Shown: piece by piece, positions 10,689 through 21,240 of the stretch
How the letters are laid out: each line of letters begins with the position of its first letter
Position numbering within the stretch: the first letter of the stretch is position 1
Assembly: GCF_030272615.1 (NCBI RefSeq)
Contig: NC_081411.1
Span: forward strand, 155,644,971-155,708,970
Direction: 5' to 3'
DNA: 64,000 bases
Source of the DNA: Cryptomeria japonica
Lineage: Eukaryota; Streptophyta; Pinopsida; Cupressales; Cupressaceae
Made by a program: the position numbers and the translations under genes
The notes under the pieces: model-generated
What the model was told of the DNA's origin: nothing
Databases searched by the model: none
The model's input: the letters and a program-made list of their open reading frames with translations, nothing else

Positions 10689-11580
10689 CCCCCACTTAAG
10701 TGCAACTTAGGGGAATGCACTTAAGTCTACAATGCAACTAAGCAATGCAAGATGGGTCTCGGCTACTAGGCCATGTTAGGTACCCATGTACAAATGCAAA
10801 TGCATGCAAACCAATGCAATGAAATCTCTCACAAAGTGGGGAAAGAGAGAAAAATCCAATGGGAAAAAACACTCCCCCAAAAGAGAGATGAAAGCTATAC
10901 AAGAGAACTCTCATAGAAGCATGTGAGGAACAAAACCCCATGTGAGGAAAAAGTCCCCCCCCCCCCACCATATGAGAGAAGAAGAAAAGATAGGAAGCCC
11001 CCCCTCAATGTAGAATCTGTACCAATGATAGAAGCTCGATGATGTATGAAGAAATTGCTCCACGAATGTCGAACAACATTCCTCCCCTTAGGAAGAAACA
11101 AAACCAAATGTGTAACCATGAAGTCTCCCCAATCATGAATGGAAGATGTATGAAAAAAACTAATGATGAATGAAGTCTCTGAAAACTGCTCAAGTGTCCC
11201 CATGTTAATGATGAAAGATACCCCCTCCAAAGGTGGTAAACTGCTCCACACTGTTGAAAAAAGGTAGTCCAAGATCTAGTGGAGATGGATGTAGAACATG
11301 TCCCAAAGACTCACATGTCTCCTCAAAGGATAAAGAGACCTCCTCCAACTGATGTGCATAAGTATCCACAATCATGTCAACCTTGAAAGAATGATCATGT
11401 AGAGAATGAACAAGAGGGTCAGAGTGTTCCCTCGCAACAATCGAAGAAGGATCATCTCAAAGAGAAGATAAATATCATCAATGATGTCTCCCAAATTTGC
11501 AATGTAGGATTCCACAAACAAACCTGCAATGTATGTTAAGTACTCATCCCATGAATCTGAAGCTGGAAGACAATGAATAT
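10689..11580 (-). other. 3' non-coding region of the nested element
   Basis: No domain is visible between the protease frame and the polypurine tract. Open frames here, such as 10895-11272 on the minus strand, are low-complexity (Phe/Ser/Leu-rich) and look accidental. The region is shared with 19070-19864, which shows it is part of the family. Confidence 0.6.
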
Positions 11581-11581
11581 C

Positions 11582-12238
11582 CTATTGCACTGAATCACAT
11601 GAAGGCAAAGTTGTCACACTATTTGCATCATCAAGTGCAATAGGTGATGTGATATCAATAGGAGGATATGAAACACAAGTCTCAAGAACGGGGTCACATG
11701 TGAGAATCCCCAAGTTCAAGTACCCAAAGTTCTCAAAATCTGAATCATCACAAGAAATGTGATCATCATGTGAAGAATCATCATATGTGAAATCATCATC
11801 ATCAATAAAATCTGAAAATGAATGTAACTGAGATGCATGATCAACCACCCCAATCGCAATGATAGCTCTAGTCTCCAAGTCTCTAATGAAAGCTGACTCA
11901 AGTGTGAACTCCACAATTCTCTTAGTTGCACCATGTGTGATTTGATAGATGGAAAGGAGGTTGTTTATCAAATGGGGTACACACAACACATCATTGAAGG
12001 AGTTATCCCCAATGGCAATAGATCCTTTCCCAATCACATCCATGTATGTATGATTGCCCATCAAAATTTGCAGCATGGTGCAAGGCTCAAATGTAGAGAA
12101 CATAGATTGTGAAGATGCCATATGATGAGAAGCCCCTGAATCGAGAAGCCATCTCCCTAAATCATGATTGGTAATAGAACAAAAAGCTTTTCCTTTTCTT
12201 GTCTCAAAAGAGTGATTTTTCTCACTTGTAGAGGCCAT
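11582..12238 (-). pseudogene. Copia protease and acidic tail (nested element)
   Basis: The protease core is clear: GRWLLDSGASHHMASS (catalytic DSG), MGNHTYMDVIGKGS, NDVLCVPHLINNLLSI. In a complete Copia polyprotein the GAG-pre-integrase and integrase domains would follow. Instead, from about residue 130 the frame becomes very acidic (IDDDDFTYDDSSHDDHISCDD) and stops at 11582 with no CCHH zinc site or D-D-E core. It overlaps the gag frame by a frameshift near 12160-12240. The acidic tail may be what replaced the rest of pol. Confidence 0.75.
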
Positions 12239-13066
12239 GAATACTTTCCCTTTTCCTTTTGAATGTGAGGAAGTAGAAGTTGATGAATCATACTTCTTTT
12301 ACAATAGGCACAAGTATGTCTCTCCCTCTTTGGTGAATTGTCCCTCTTGGAAGAGGATGAATCTTCTTTTTGTGGAGAGGATGGTGATTTGTCCTTAGGC
12401 TTTGATTGCCATTTCTTCTTATTTGAGTTGTCCTTTCCTTGTTTTCCTTTGTTCCCTTGATTTGCCACTAATGCTTGAGACTTAGAAGTCTTAAGAATGT
12501 CCATGCTTATCAACTTAGTTTGTCCCATCATCAACATTTCAGCGAAAGCATCAAATGCAGGCATTGTGTATCTTGAACCCATTGTCATCCTATGAGTTTG
12601 GAAACTAGAAACAAATGTTGCATATTCTTGTGGAAGTTTGCCCATCAAATTGAAGATCAATTGAGTATCCTTCTTATCAATGCCACAATCTTTGAGTTGT
12701 GCCCTCAACTATTTTGCCTTAGTGACATAATCTGGTATAGTATCAAAGTTCTTGGGATCTAACATGGTGAGATCACTTTTGCCAAGCATCCTTGATTAGA
12801 TTACATTTCTCAATATGAAAAATGAGATCCTTTGATACATAATTTCTTAAGGTACCAATTGTCATGATATTTTTAGTGAGCCAATCCAAGTGATCAACAG
12901 GATCAGCCTTAGGATTAGCGGGAGCAACAATAGTTCCATCAATATAATGAGTTAGTCCTTTTTCCATAAGTTTACTCCATGCATCAATTTTCCAAGTAGC
13001 ATAATTATGAGGAGTTAAGAGAGGAAACTTAGAAGAACCCATAGCAGTAAAAATGAAGGAACACAA
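12157..13066 (-). pseudogene. Copia gag (nested element)
   Basis: Gag starts at MGSSKFPLLTPHNYATWKI near 13040, a UBN2-type capsid domain typical of Tork-like Copia gag. It continues with WSKLMEKGLTHYIDG and KNIMTIGTLRNYV and, after a frameshift and a stop around 12715-12772, with LRAQLKDCGIDKKDTQLIF, LPQEYATFVSSF and a Lys/Ser-rich basic linker. The zinc knuckle is only half present: CAYCK is followed by sequence lacking the expected His and Cys. Gag would form the particle that packages element RNA. Confidence 0.75.
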
Positions 13067-14549
13067 GAGACACCCCCTCCAAATTCAATCAATCAAAGTA
13101 CCCCCCCAAAAATGATGATTTTGACACTTTATATGTAGTGCGTATACAATAGGCCACTTGCAAACAATGGAAAGGTGGACTTCTGGTTTTGTTTTACAAC
13201 TACCCCAATAGGCTAAGAACTACAAAGCAAAAGACTAGCAAGATAGATCTATGCAATACAAGTGCCAAATTGGCCAAAAAAGGCCATATGTTGAAGTAAA
13301 ATTTCTACCCAAAATTGCTGCAAACTAATAGCATATTATGAGAATAGACAAAAAATCATGCACTTTCAAAAAAATGGCACCTAAAAAGGAGTTTGTATGA
13401 GCCCAAACGGAGTCCTAGAAGTTGCAGAAATGAGGATTAGACAGGTACAGTCACCAAAAACTGAGATTTTTGAAAAATCTATTCATCAAAATCAGAAAAT
13501 AATTCCACCATGAGAAAGTACATGAAATTCTAGCCCATTTCAAAAACTATTGCACCAAAAAAGGAGCAAAAATGAGCAAGATATGGTCATTTGAAGTTGA
13601 ACTGCAAAATCAAAAAGCTCAATGGAGGGGCCTGCAAAATTATTTTAAAAATGATGACGTCAGAAAACTGTGAGCCTAAATTTGATGGCCGTATGGCCAT
13701 CGCAAAAACTTCACCTCCTTGCCTGTGTGGCGTTCATACAGTACAAACGGATGACGTGGATGACATGTGTACGTATGACGTGGTAGACGAGATGGCATTG
13801 CTGATGTGGCAGGTTGACCCATGTGGCAGTTGAGGTGGCAGAGAGGGTACTGCCGACGTGGCAGCTCGAAAGGTGACGATGGGGCAGTGGGGTCTGCATA
13901 GTTGCGTGGCTGCTCGGGGCCCGACCGACGGTGGAGGTGTTGATGCTTGTGGTGGAGGGATTGGGGCCGATGTCGATGGGAGGGGTCGGGACCGGTGCCG
14001 AAAGGAGCTGAAGCTGGTACCGGCGGTGCCACCAATGGGATGGAGGATGTAGCAGCAAAGACCGACAGCGGACAGGACACGACAGGCAGTCAATGGGCAG
14101 AGCAGAGTATGGTCAGTGGATTACACCTACAATAAAATTTGTAGTACGATGGGGGTCACGGGGGGGTCTACTTACCCCCAAAAAAAAATTATTTTATTTT
14201 TTATTTTTTTTCAAAAAAATCCCTTATGCCTTTTGCAAAAAAAAAAATTCAAAAATACTTTTTTTTTTCAACAAATTTTTTTTCTGCAAAAAACTTAAAT
14301 TTAAAAAAAAAGAAAATTTCGAAATCCATACCGTACCGCCCAAATTGGGCAATTTTTTTTCTCCAAGCCCAAAATCTGACTTTCACCAAAATAGACTTAA
14401 TTTATACTCAAAATTCATGAAAACGGCCACCCAGACACAATGGCGAGGTCAGATCTGGTCTATGACGCCTCCAAAAAATGTTTCTCCCTAGATCTACCTC
14501 TTGACGTCACAATAATGCCTCTCAAGGACGAATCAATGATGCTCTAATA
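13067..14549 (-). other. long 5' leader of the nested element
   Basis: 1.48 kb between the PBS and gag. The part at 13680-14100 is strikingly GC-rich with open frames on both strands (Pro/His/Ser-rich one way, Gly/Arg-rich the other), a sign of composition bias more than coding. 14170-14320 is a run of A- and T-tracts. The part at about 13130-13445 reappears inverted at 20286-20603. Confidence 0.6.
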
Positions 14550-14561
14550 GCTATGATACCA
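14550..14561 (-). other. primer binding site of the nested element
   Basis: The minus strand reads TGGTATCATAGC directly after the 5' LTR, one base from the usual plant Copia site TGGTATCAGAGC that pairs with initiator tRNA-Met. Confidence 0.8.
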
Positions 14562-15019
14562 TGTGAGATTTTACCAAGATCAAGAGCTCAATGAAATGTA
14601 CAAATAGAAACAAAATATAGAACAAGAATAAACTGTATTCTCATTAATAAATAGATGATAATAATAATTACATACAATGAATATGAGTCTGTATATATAG
14701 GCAGGGCTATATGAATATGTGAGCACACAAACATGACATGTGGCTCGATAAGAAACAAGGATAGCTAGGAGAAACAATAAAATATTCCACATGAGGTGGA
14801 TCACCCACCGAAGGTGGAATTATCACTCCACAATAAGTGGATATGATAGAGTAGTAACAAGATCAACACCATAAAAGGTGGAAATTATCCTACACACACT
14901 ATCCCAATGTGGCACAAACACCCAAGTGTCTCATACCCAAACTACTATGAAATACATTTCCTAAGTAAACTTAAGTATAGTGTAATAATATCCAAGATGA
15001 ATAATTATTTACACCAATA
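14562..15019 (-). repeat. 5' LTR of the nested element
   Basis: 458 bp, TGTGAGATTTTACC to ...TTTACACCAATA. The terminal CA of the partner LTR is TA here. It is followed by the target duplication GCCTC. Confidence 0.85.
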
Positions 15020-15774
15020 GCCTCAAGTTCCATCAAATGATCTTCATTATCATCCTCACCTCTACAACCCCCATGACTGGACTTGCAGTCATGATTATGA
15101 CAAATATCCTTTCCTTTCCTAATAGATGTATCAGCAACAAAAGATTTAAAAAAAGATTCAAATGGTTTTGAAACACTATTATCAAAGTTGTTTAACTCAA
15201 ACGCAGTCAACTTTCCAATAAGAGAATCAATAGTGACTTTATCTTTAGAGATAGATCTCAGTTCTTGAATTACAGAAACTCTAATAGCATACTATGGTAG
15301 GAGAGTTCTAAGCATTTTACTAACAACAATATCATCATCAATCTTACCTCCAACACTCTTAATACCACCTACAACTTCTTTAATCCTTTGACGATATTGT
15401 TCAATGTTCTCAGCATTAGTCATTTTCATGTCATCAAATTTGCCTCTTAAACTCTCTTCTTTTGCTCTTTGAACATGTTCATCTCCTCCATAAATCAATT
15501 CTAATTTCTCACATACCCCAAATGCAGTTTCTAATCCATGAACATCTATATACTCAAAATCAGATAAAGTACTTACAATTGCTTCCAAGGCTTGAATGTT
15601 TTCTTGTTTCTCTTTAAGCTCATCCGGTGTCAAGGGGATGGTAGTAGGAGCAACATACCTATTCATCACATGATTCCAATACTTAGCACTCAATCCTTTA
15701 ATGTATATCTTCATCCGATCTTTCCATATCCAGTAGTTGTCCTTGGTAAACTTGGGACCCTCCTTCTTCATCAT
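15020..15774 (-). pseudogene. Copia gag, N-terminal part (outer element)
   Basis: From 15774: MMKKEGPKFTKDNYWIWKDR, the opening of a Sirevirus gag capsid domain, with SAKYWNHVM, VCEKLELIYGGDEHV and RGKFDDMKMTNAENIEQY. One in-frame stop lies at 15292-15294; the same frame then continues to DNEDHLMELEA at 15020, where the nested element splits it from its zinc knuckle at 10231. The start codon lies only about 57 bases after the PBS. Gag would assemble the virus-like particle in the cytoplasm. Confidence 0.8.
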
Positions 15775-15830
15775 CTTTCTTTAGGATCTTTCCCTCAAGT
15801 TGTTAAGCTTTCTGCACACAGAGGACCAAT

Positions 15831-15842
15831 GCTCTAATACCA
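15831..15842 (-). other. primer binding site of the outer element
   Basis: The minus strand reads TGGTATTAGAGC two bases after the LTR end, a near match to the initiator tRNA-Met site (TGGTATCAGAGC). Confidence 0.85.
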
Positions 15843-15844
15843 AT

Positions 15845-17316
15845 TGATAATCTTAGAGGATCTGATTAATACTAAGAGGGGGGTGAATCAGTATTGACAG
15901 TAATTTCAATCTTAAAACTTGAGCTTATAAAAACTTCTTCAAATCAAACATAAGCTAGTAATAAACTCTTTACCATTACTGGTAATCACTAATAACCAAT
16001 TGCTAAATAGGTTTATCAAAACAACTCATTAAGGGTTCATCAATGTGCATAAACTGAAAGTAAAATATAACAACACATAAAAGAATTCACCATATGAACA
16101 CCATGTTTTTCACGTGGAAACCCAAACAAGGAAAAACCATGGTGGGAATTGGTACCCACAAAAATTGTGCACTCTTTCAGAATGTGCCTTGTTAGGAGCC
16201 TAGCCCGGTTAGAAGCTTACAATAATGCCCTATTAGGAGCAGATCCTGTCAGGAGTCACCTGGTTAAGGGATTTAGATGATGGGCCCTGTTAGGAGCTTT
16301 GACTTGTTAGGATCAACCTCGCAAGAGGATTTAACACTCTGATATAGAGCTACCTGATTAACGGATCTACCCGGTTAAGGGATTTTGACTGCTGCAATTG
16401 TTAGAGAATAACAATGAATGATTTGGGTACAACAGTTAACTACTTGCTTGATCAGATCCAATTAAGCTTTGAATCTTCTACACTCTAGCAGATCTCATAC
16501 TCTTGTTTGGCTTCACACTTTTCTTAAAACCACTGACACACCAAACATCAACTGTGCCGACATAAAAAAACCTTTACAACTTAGTCGGTTACAAAACCCT
16601 AAGACTTACAACATAGATCATCATAGATCTTTTACAATTCATTACGGATCATCAATGATATGACAATCAATTACAACCATTGAATGATCATCGCATCTTG
16701 ATCTGATACAAAGTCAAACCCTTAGAACACTCTGCTAAGTACTTTGCATATTCTAAAGAAATTCACTTTCCAAACATGCCAAAACATTTTTCAAATACTT
16801 CATGCGGTTTGTGTCATGTCATCACCAACATTTGAACTTGATGTAGATCACCGCCAACCCAAAAATTATTACCGGTTAAGAGGATTCTTTACCGGTCCTT
16901 AAACCCTTGCAAAAATACAACATAAATCATAAACATGATTTTTGATAACCAAAATATGATGCGGTTCCAGTCAGATACATATTACAATGATACAAGCTCA
17001 CATTCCAAACTGCAACACTTCAATCATCACCAATCGCCTAATCAAATCAAAACATTCCTTGTTTACCGGTTAAGGTCCTAATTCCTAGTTCACTATCTAT
17101 AATACCGGTAAGGCATTTCCGGTAGACCAAAAAGACTTAGATGACAAAATACAACATAGTAAACATCAATTGCCATCAATGACACAACACAAATAACTGA
17201 TCAAAGTCATCTGATCATTCAATCTCAATCTCTTCATCACAATGTCATCACAAACAGTCCTTTATCGGTTCACTCACCATTCTTGATCTGCATCAGTTAT
17301 GACAATTATGCCAACA
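15845..17316 (-). repeat. 5' LTR (type A) of the outer element
   Basis: 1472 bp from TGATAATCTTAGAGG to ...TTATGCCAACA (TGTTGGCATAA on the minus strand). It is followed on the minus strand by a PBS, so it is the 5' LTR. ACCGG/CCGGT motifs are scattered through it (about 16872-17125). A 'ctgttaggagc'-type module repeats in the 16190-16390 part (for example 'tgttaggagcctagcccggttagaagc'). Confidence 0.8.
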
Positions 17317-18605
17317 AAACCAAGATAAATTGTAGTGTGAGAGAATGTGAACAAAGATATTGCACCAAGGCTCATGAACTTGCTTCTAAAACCATTTCCT
17401 CTGCTAAGACAGCAAATATTGACTTGATTCTATTTGCCTAGCCTTTGCCTAGACCAAGGGAGGAAGTTCATCTTAATAAAAAATTAAAATTATCCACACA
17501 AAATTGAAAATACATTTCCAATATGCATTAAAGTTCCTATTTTGATTACTTTGGCTGATAATAATGTTTTTGATACTAACAATATTAATGTTCATGGTTT
17601 TGATGATATGTATGCGGTTATTGAGATTAATCATGATCTATCTTCAAGATTTTCAAAAGCATTAATCCTAGCTCCTAGTGAGAAACAAAGTGACTCATCA
17701 TTAGAGCATGGTCCTTGTTTGGAACTTATTGTAGATCCATCTACCATGCTCGTTGCAGGGCTTCTCTCACATCTTCTCCACCATCCCTAAACAATTTTAT
17801 GCAATATTGGGAGGGGGATGAATTGATGTACTAACCTCACTTGTACTATGTGGATTCTTTTTTGTGTGTTTACTTGCATGTAATGTGTTTCCCTTGTGAT
17901 GTGTCGCTTGATATTGTCTTTATGTTATGTTAGGTTCTCTTTGGATGGCCCTTGTTGCTCCATTGGTGCAAATTAATTTAAAGAGGCCAAAAAAGTTGTG
18001 ACATTCCTCTATGTGTATTTCAATTCTTCTATATGGCATATTCAAGTTATGTCGTACGTGTTATTGTCATAAATATGCCTTTGTGTTGTCTACTTGGGAA
18101 CAATGCAACGCGTTGATCTCTCACTTTTTGGTCTCTACCATGTTGAACCAAAAAAACTTTTGTTGTTCATCTTATGTGCTCTTCTTCTATTATACATGTA
18201 GTTCCACTACCCTTGGGGGATGAGATCAATTCAATGCAATTATACTTGATATACATGATTTTCAAATGTGCATACTAAACCTAGTTATTGGATCCCTTAT
18301 GTGCTATCTTTTTGTCGTATGCTTCATTACCCTTGATTTGTCCTTGCTTGGAGACATATCATTATGGCAACATGCTTGTCTTTTGGATGAATGTATGCTA
18401 TCTTAAAGTAGTTGCTCCCAATAAAGTAGGGACATCAGCTAACAAACACATTTTTGACATTTGGAATGACAAATTTATGGCCCTAGGAAATCCTAATGGA
18501 CCTACAAACCAAAATCCTCATTGACCTATTCACCTTCCATCATCATTATCCTAGTCATCTACTTTCATTAACCGACCTTCCATTATCCCCTTTGGACTTA
18601 GTAAT
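17317..18605 (+). other. possible 3' end and LTR of another retroelement
   Basis: A frame at 17542-17790 ends close to GGGAGGGGGATGAAT (17808-17822), a polypurine-tract-like run, followed by TGATGTACTAACC (17824), a possible LTR start. The 82-residue frame has no recognised domain. The sequence to 18605 has several short frames but no motif; the supposed LTR is cut by the copy starting at 18606. Confidence 0.3.
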
Positions 18606-19864
18606 TGTGAGATTAATCTTGAAGCAACCAAGATCAAAGAGACCAAAAGATAGCACAATGACAAGAGAGATAAAATATGACAAGAATAAACTGTATCCCT
18701 ATCAAGATGCAAAAGAGATCAACTGGATCATCAAGAATCACATACAATGTAGATGAGCCTTCTTATAAAGGCAAGACTAAGAGACAAGACATCACACAAT
18801 GATGACATGTAGCTCAATGAGATGCAAGGGTGGATAAGGGTAGGTAGGAGAAATAGTAAAATATTCCACATGAGGTGGATCAGCCACCGAAGGTGGAATG
18901 TAACAACAAGATCACACCATAAAAGGTGGGAATTATCCTACATACACACTCGCAATGTATGCACATCTCCCTAAGTGTCTCATATGCAAACTACAATGTG
19001 GTACATGTACCTAAGTAAACTTAAGTAAAGTGTAATTATATCCAAGATGAATAAATAATTACACCAACACCCTTCCTTAAGTGCAACTTAGGGGAATGCA
19101 CTTAAGTCTACAATGCAACTAAGCAATGCGAGATGGGTCCCTATTACAAGGCCATGTTAGATACCCATGTACAAATGCAAATGCGATCTCCCATAAAGTG
19201 GGGAAAGAGAGAAAAACCCAATGGAAAAAACCCTCCCCCCAAAAGAGAGATGAAAACTATACAAAGAACTCTCAAAGAAGTATGTGAAGGACAAAACCCC
19301 ATGTGAGGAAAAATTCCCCCCCATATGAGAGAAGAAGAAGAAGAGAGACTAAGTAGCCCCTTCCCCACCCAACCCCGCCAATGTAAAATCCGCACCAATG
19401 GTAGAAGCTCAAAACTGAATGAAGAAACTGCTCCATGATCATCAAACAACGTTCCTCCCCTTGGGAAGAAACAAAACCAAAGGTGTATCCATGAATCCTC
19501 CCCAATCATGAAGGGAAGATGTAGGAAAAAAACTCATGATGAATGGAATCTTTGAAAATTGCTCAAGTGTCCCCATGTCAATGTTGAAAGTTACCCCCTC
19601 CAAAGGTGGTGAGCTGATCCACACTGCTAAAAAAGGCACTCCAAGATCTAATGGAGAAGCATGTAGAACATGATCCAAAGACTCACATGTCTCCTCTAAG
19701 GATAAAGAGACCTCCAATAACTATTGTACATAAGAATCCACAATCATGTCAACCTCAAAAAAATGATCATGTAGAGAATGAACAGGAGGGTCAGAGTGTT
19801 CCCTCACAACAATCGAAGAAGGATCATCTTCATCAAAGAGAAGATGAATATCATCAATGATATA
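18606..19864 (-). mobile_element. truncated second copy of the gag-protease Copia family
   Basis: 18606-19069 is a 464-bp LTR of the same family as those at 10232 and 14562: it starts TGTGAGATT, ends ACACCAACA and has the shared 'ggtggatcagccaccgaaggtgg' part. It is followed by the same polypurine tract and 3' non-coding region up to about 19864, matching 10689-11490. The copy stops there, before any coding sequence, where another LTR fragment begins. Confidence 0.8.
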
Positions 19865-19865
19865 T

Positions 19866-20285
19866 CTGTTAGGGTTTCAAGCAGAACCGAAGCAAATATG
19901 AACTAACAATTATATGCAGATTTAAAACAAAAGATAAAGAAATAAAACAGGACATAGATAACACAGAGATTTAACGTGGTTCACCCAGAATGGGTTACGT
20001 CCACCATACATAGTCGTCCAATCTTTCTTATTATCCAGCAAAAATAGTACATCAACATTACAATGCCTTAAGCATCCCAACCACTTATAACATGTGTTTT
20101 TAGGGCAACAATCAAAGTCGGCCTTTTTAGGGTTTTATTACAATGTCGGTTTTCATCAACAAAAATACCCCCAAAAAATTTTTTCTTGGGGGCTCCCACC
20201 CCTGAACCCCCACTTTTCTCAGGGGCTACCGCCCCCAAACCCAGCGAGGATACGTGCTGAGTGTACAGTACTTTTCTGATTAGTC
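19866..20285 (-). mobile_element. Copia LTR fragment
   Basis: The left end reads TGTTAGGGTTTCAAGC, and 19965-20010 holds 'gatttaacgtggttcaccc', the reverse complement of the conserved end block of plant Copia LTRs also seen near 610. It is therefore a minus-strand LTR. No PBS follows at its end and its upstream border is unclear. 20160-20240 has C-rich 'ggggctcccacccctgaaccccc' repeats. Confidence 0.55.
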
Positions 20286-20603
20286 GCCACATTTCAACAA
20301 TATCCTCATTTCTGCAAGTTTCGAGACTCCGTTTGGGCTCATACGAACTCCTTTTCAGGTGCCATTTTTTTTTAAAGTGCATGAATTTTTGTCTACTTTC
20401 ATAACCTGCTATCAGTTTGCAGTGATTTTGAGTGGAAATTATACTTTCAGCATATGGTCTTTTTTGGCCAATTTGGCACTTGTATTGCATAGATCTACAC
20501 TTTTGGTCTTTTGCATTGTAGTTCTAAGCCTATTGGGGCAAGTTGTAAAACAAAATCAGAAGTCCACATTGTCATTGTTTACAAGTGGCCTATTGTACAC
20601 ACA
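20286..20603 (+). repeat. inverted piece of the gag-protease family leader
   Basis: This is the reverse complement of about 13130-13445 in the leader of the nested element. Shared blocks include 'tccgtttgggctcatacgaact', 'ttttttggccaatttggcac' and 'acaagtggcctattgtac'. It therefore comes from a plus-strand member of the family, opposite to the minus-strand fragment next door. Confidence 0.8.
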
Positions 20604-21240
20604 CAATAATAAATATTAATAAATCTTAATCAATCCTTTGATCAAATCCATCATCCCCAATCCTTAATCCTTATCTAAGGTCAAACTATACAAAATTTAT
20701 CTAGATTCTTAATCCTTTGTGATACCTATTTAGTGAAGTGCTTAAGAACTTATCTATCTTAAGTATTGCACTTAATTAGCCACATTCATTTGGTTAAAAT
20801 CCATAATCCCTGTCTAATCTTGCTTGGGAACTCTACTTATCCTAAGTCAAAAAATATATAATCAAAATCAAAGTCTTTCGCTAAGGATATAGGTCTTACC
20901 TAGTTTTGACTTGACCTTACCCCATCCAAATCAAATCCATCCTAAATTTAACTTAATCCAAGCCAAATTGAATCCAATATAATCCTAATTAACCCTATCC
21001 AAGTTAAAACCATAATCCAAACTAAAATCCAAATCGAACTTTAATCAAAGCTATCCAATCCAAATCGGCCTAATCAAAATTTGATCCAAGCTAATCCTAA
21101 CCAATCCAATCAAAATGCAATACTAACTCCAAAGCTCACCCCAAATCTCAATCCATTATCTTTAATCCAAACCTTTGCTTCTAGTCTAAAATCCATCCAT
21201 TCTCCAATCTTCTAACCTTAATTACCTAATCCACTTTCAT
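20604..21240. repeat. degenerate 'aatccaa'-type low-complexity tract
   Basis: Short pyrimidine-poor words such as 'aatccaa', 'taatccaa' and 'ctaatcc' recur dozens of times with variable spacing, densest at 20930-21130. No unit length is fixed. No coding signal. Confidence 0.55.

Larger units (their letters stand above)
10232..15019 (-). mobile_element. nested non-autonomous Copia element, gag-protease only
   Basis: A complete 4788-bp element: LTRs at 10232-10688 and 14562-15019, PBS, polypurine tract, and target duplication GCCTC on both sides (10227-10231 and 15020-15024), inserted in the gag gene of the outer element. Its coding part stops after the protease. There is no integrase, RT or RNase H, and too little room for them. 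The LTRs differ at several percent of sites by eye (mostly C/T and G/A), so it is not recent. A second family member lies at 18606-19864 and shares its 3' non-coding region, so the pol-less layout is unlikely to be a chance deletion of this copy alone. Confidence 0.85.
4202..17316 (-). mobile_element. Sirevirus-like Copia retrotransposon, mosaic
   Basis: Read on the minus strand the order is LTR (17316-15845), PBS, gag, zinc knuckle, protease, integrase, RT and RNase H, repeated polypurine tracts, LTR (5574-4202): the Copia order. Repeated polypurine tracts are a known Sirevirus hallmark. A second element (10232-15019) is nested in gag. Three things are odd. The two LTRs are related but far too different to be copies from one integration. 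The flanks (TTGAA on the left, AAACC on the right) show no target duplication. The RT region is built of three pieces. The simplest reading is recombination or template switching between different Copia elements. All genes carry stops or frameshifts. Confidence 0.75.

Noticed and set aside
10895-11272. Open frames on the minus strand in the 3' region of the nested Copia element (also 19144-19509)
   Set aside because: Low-complexity Phe/Ser/Leu-rich reading of a non-coding region shared by two copies. The frames are not conserved in length, so they are not genes.
13676-14093. Overlapping 115-134-codon frames on both strands
   Set aside because: All three frames are open because the sequence is GC-rich; no domain and no matching copy elsewhere in the window.
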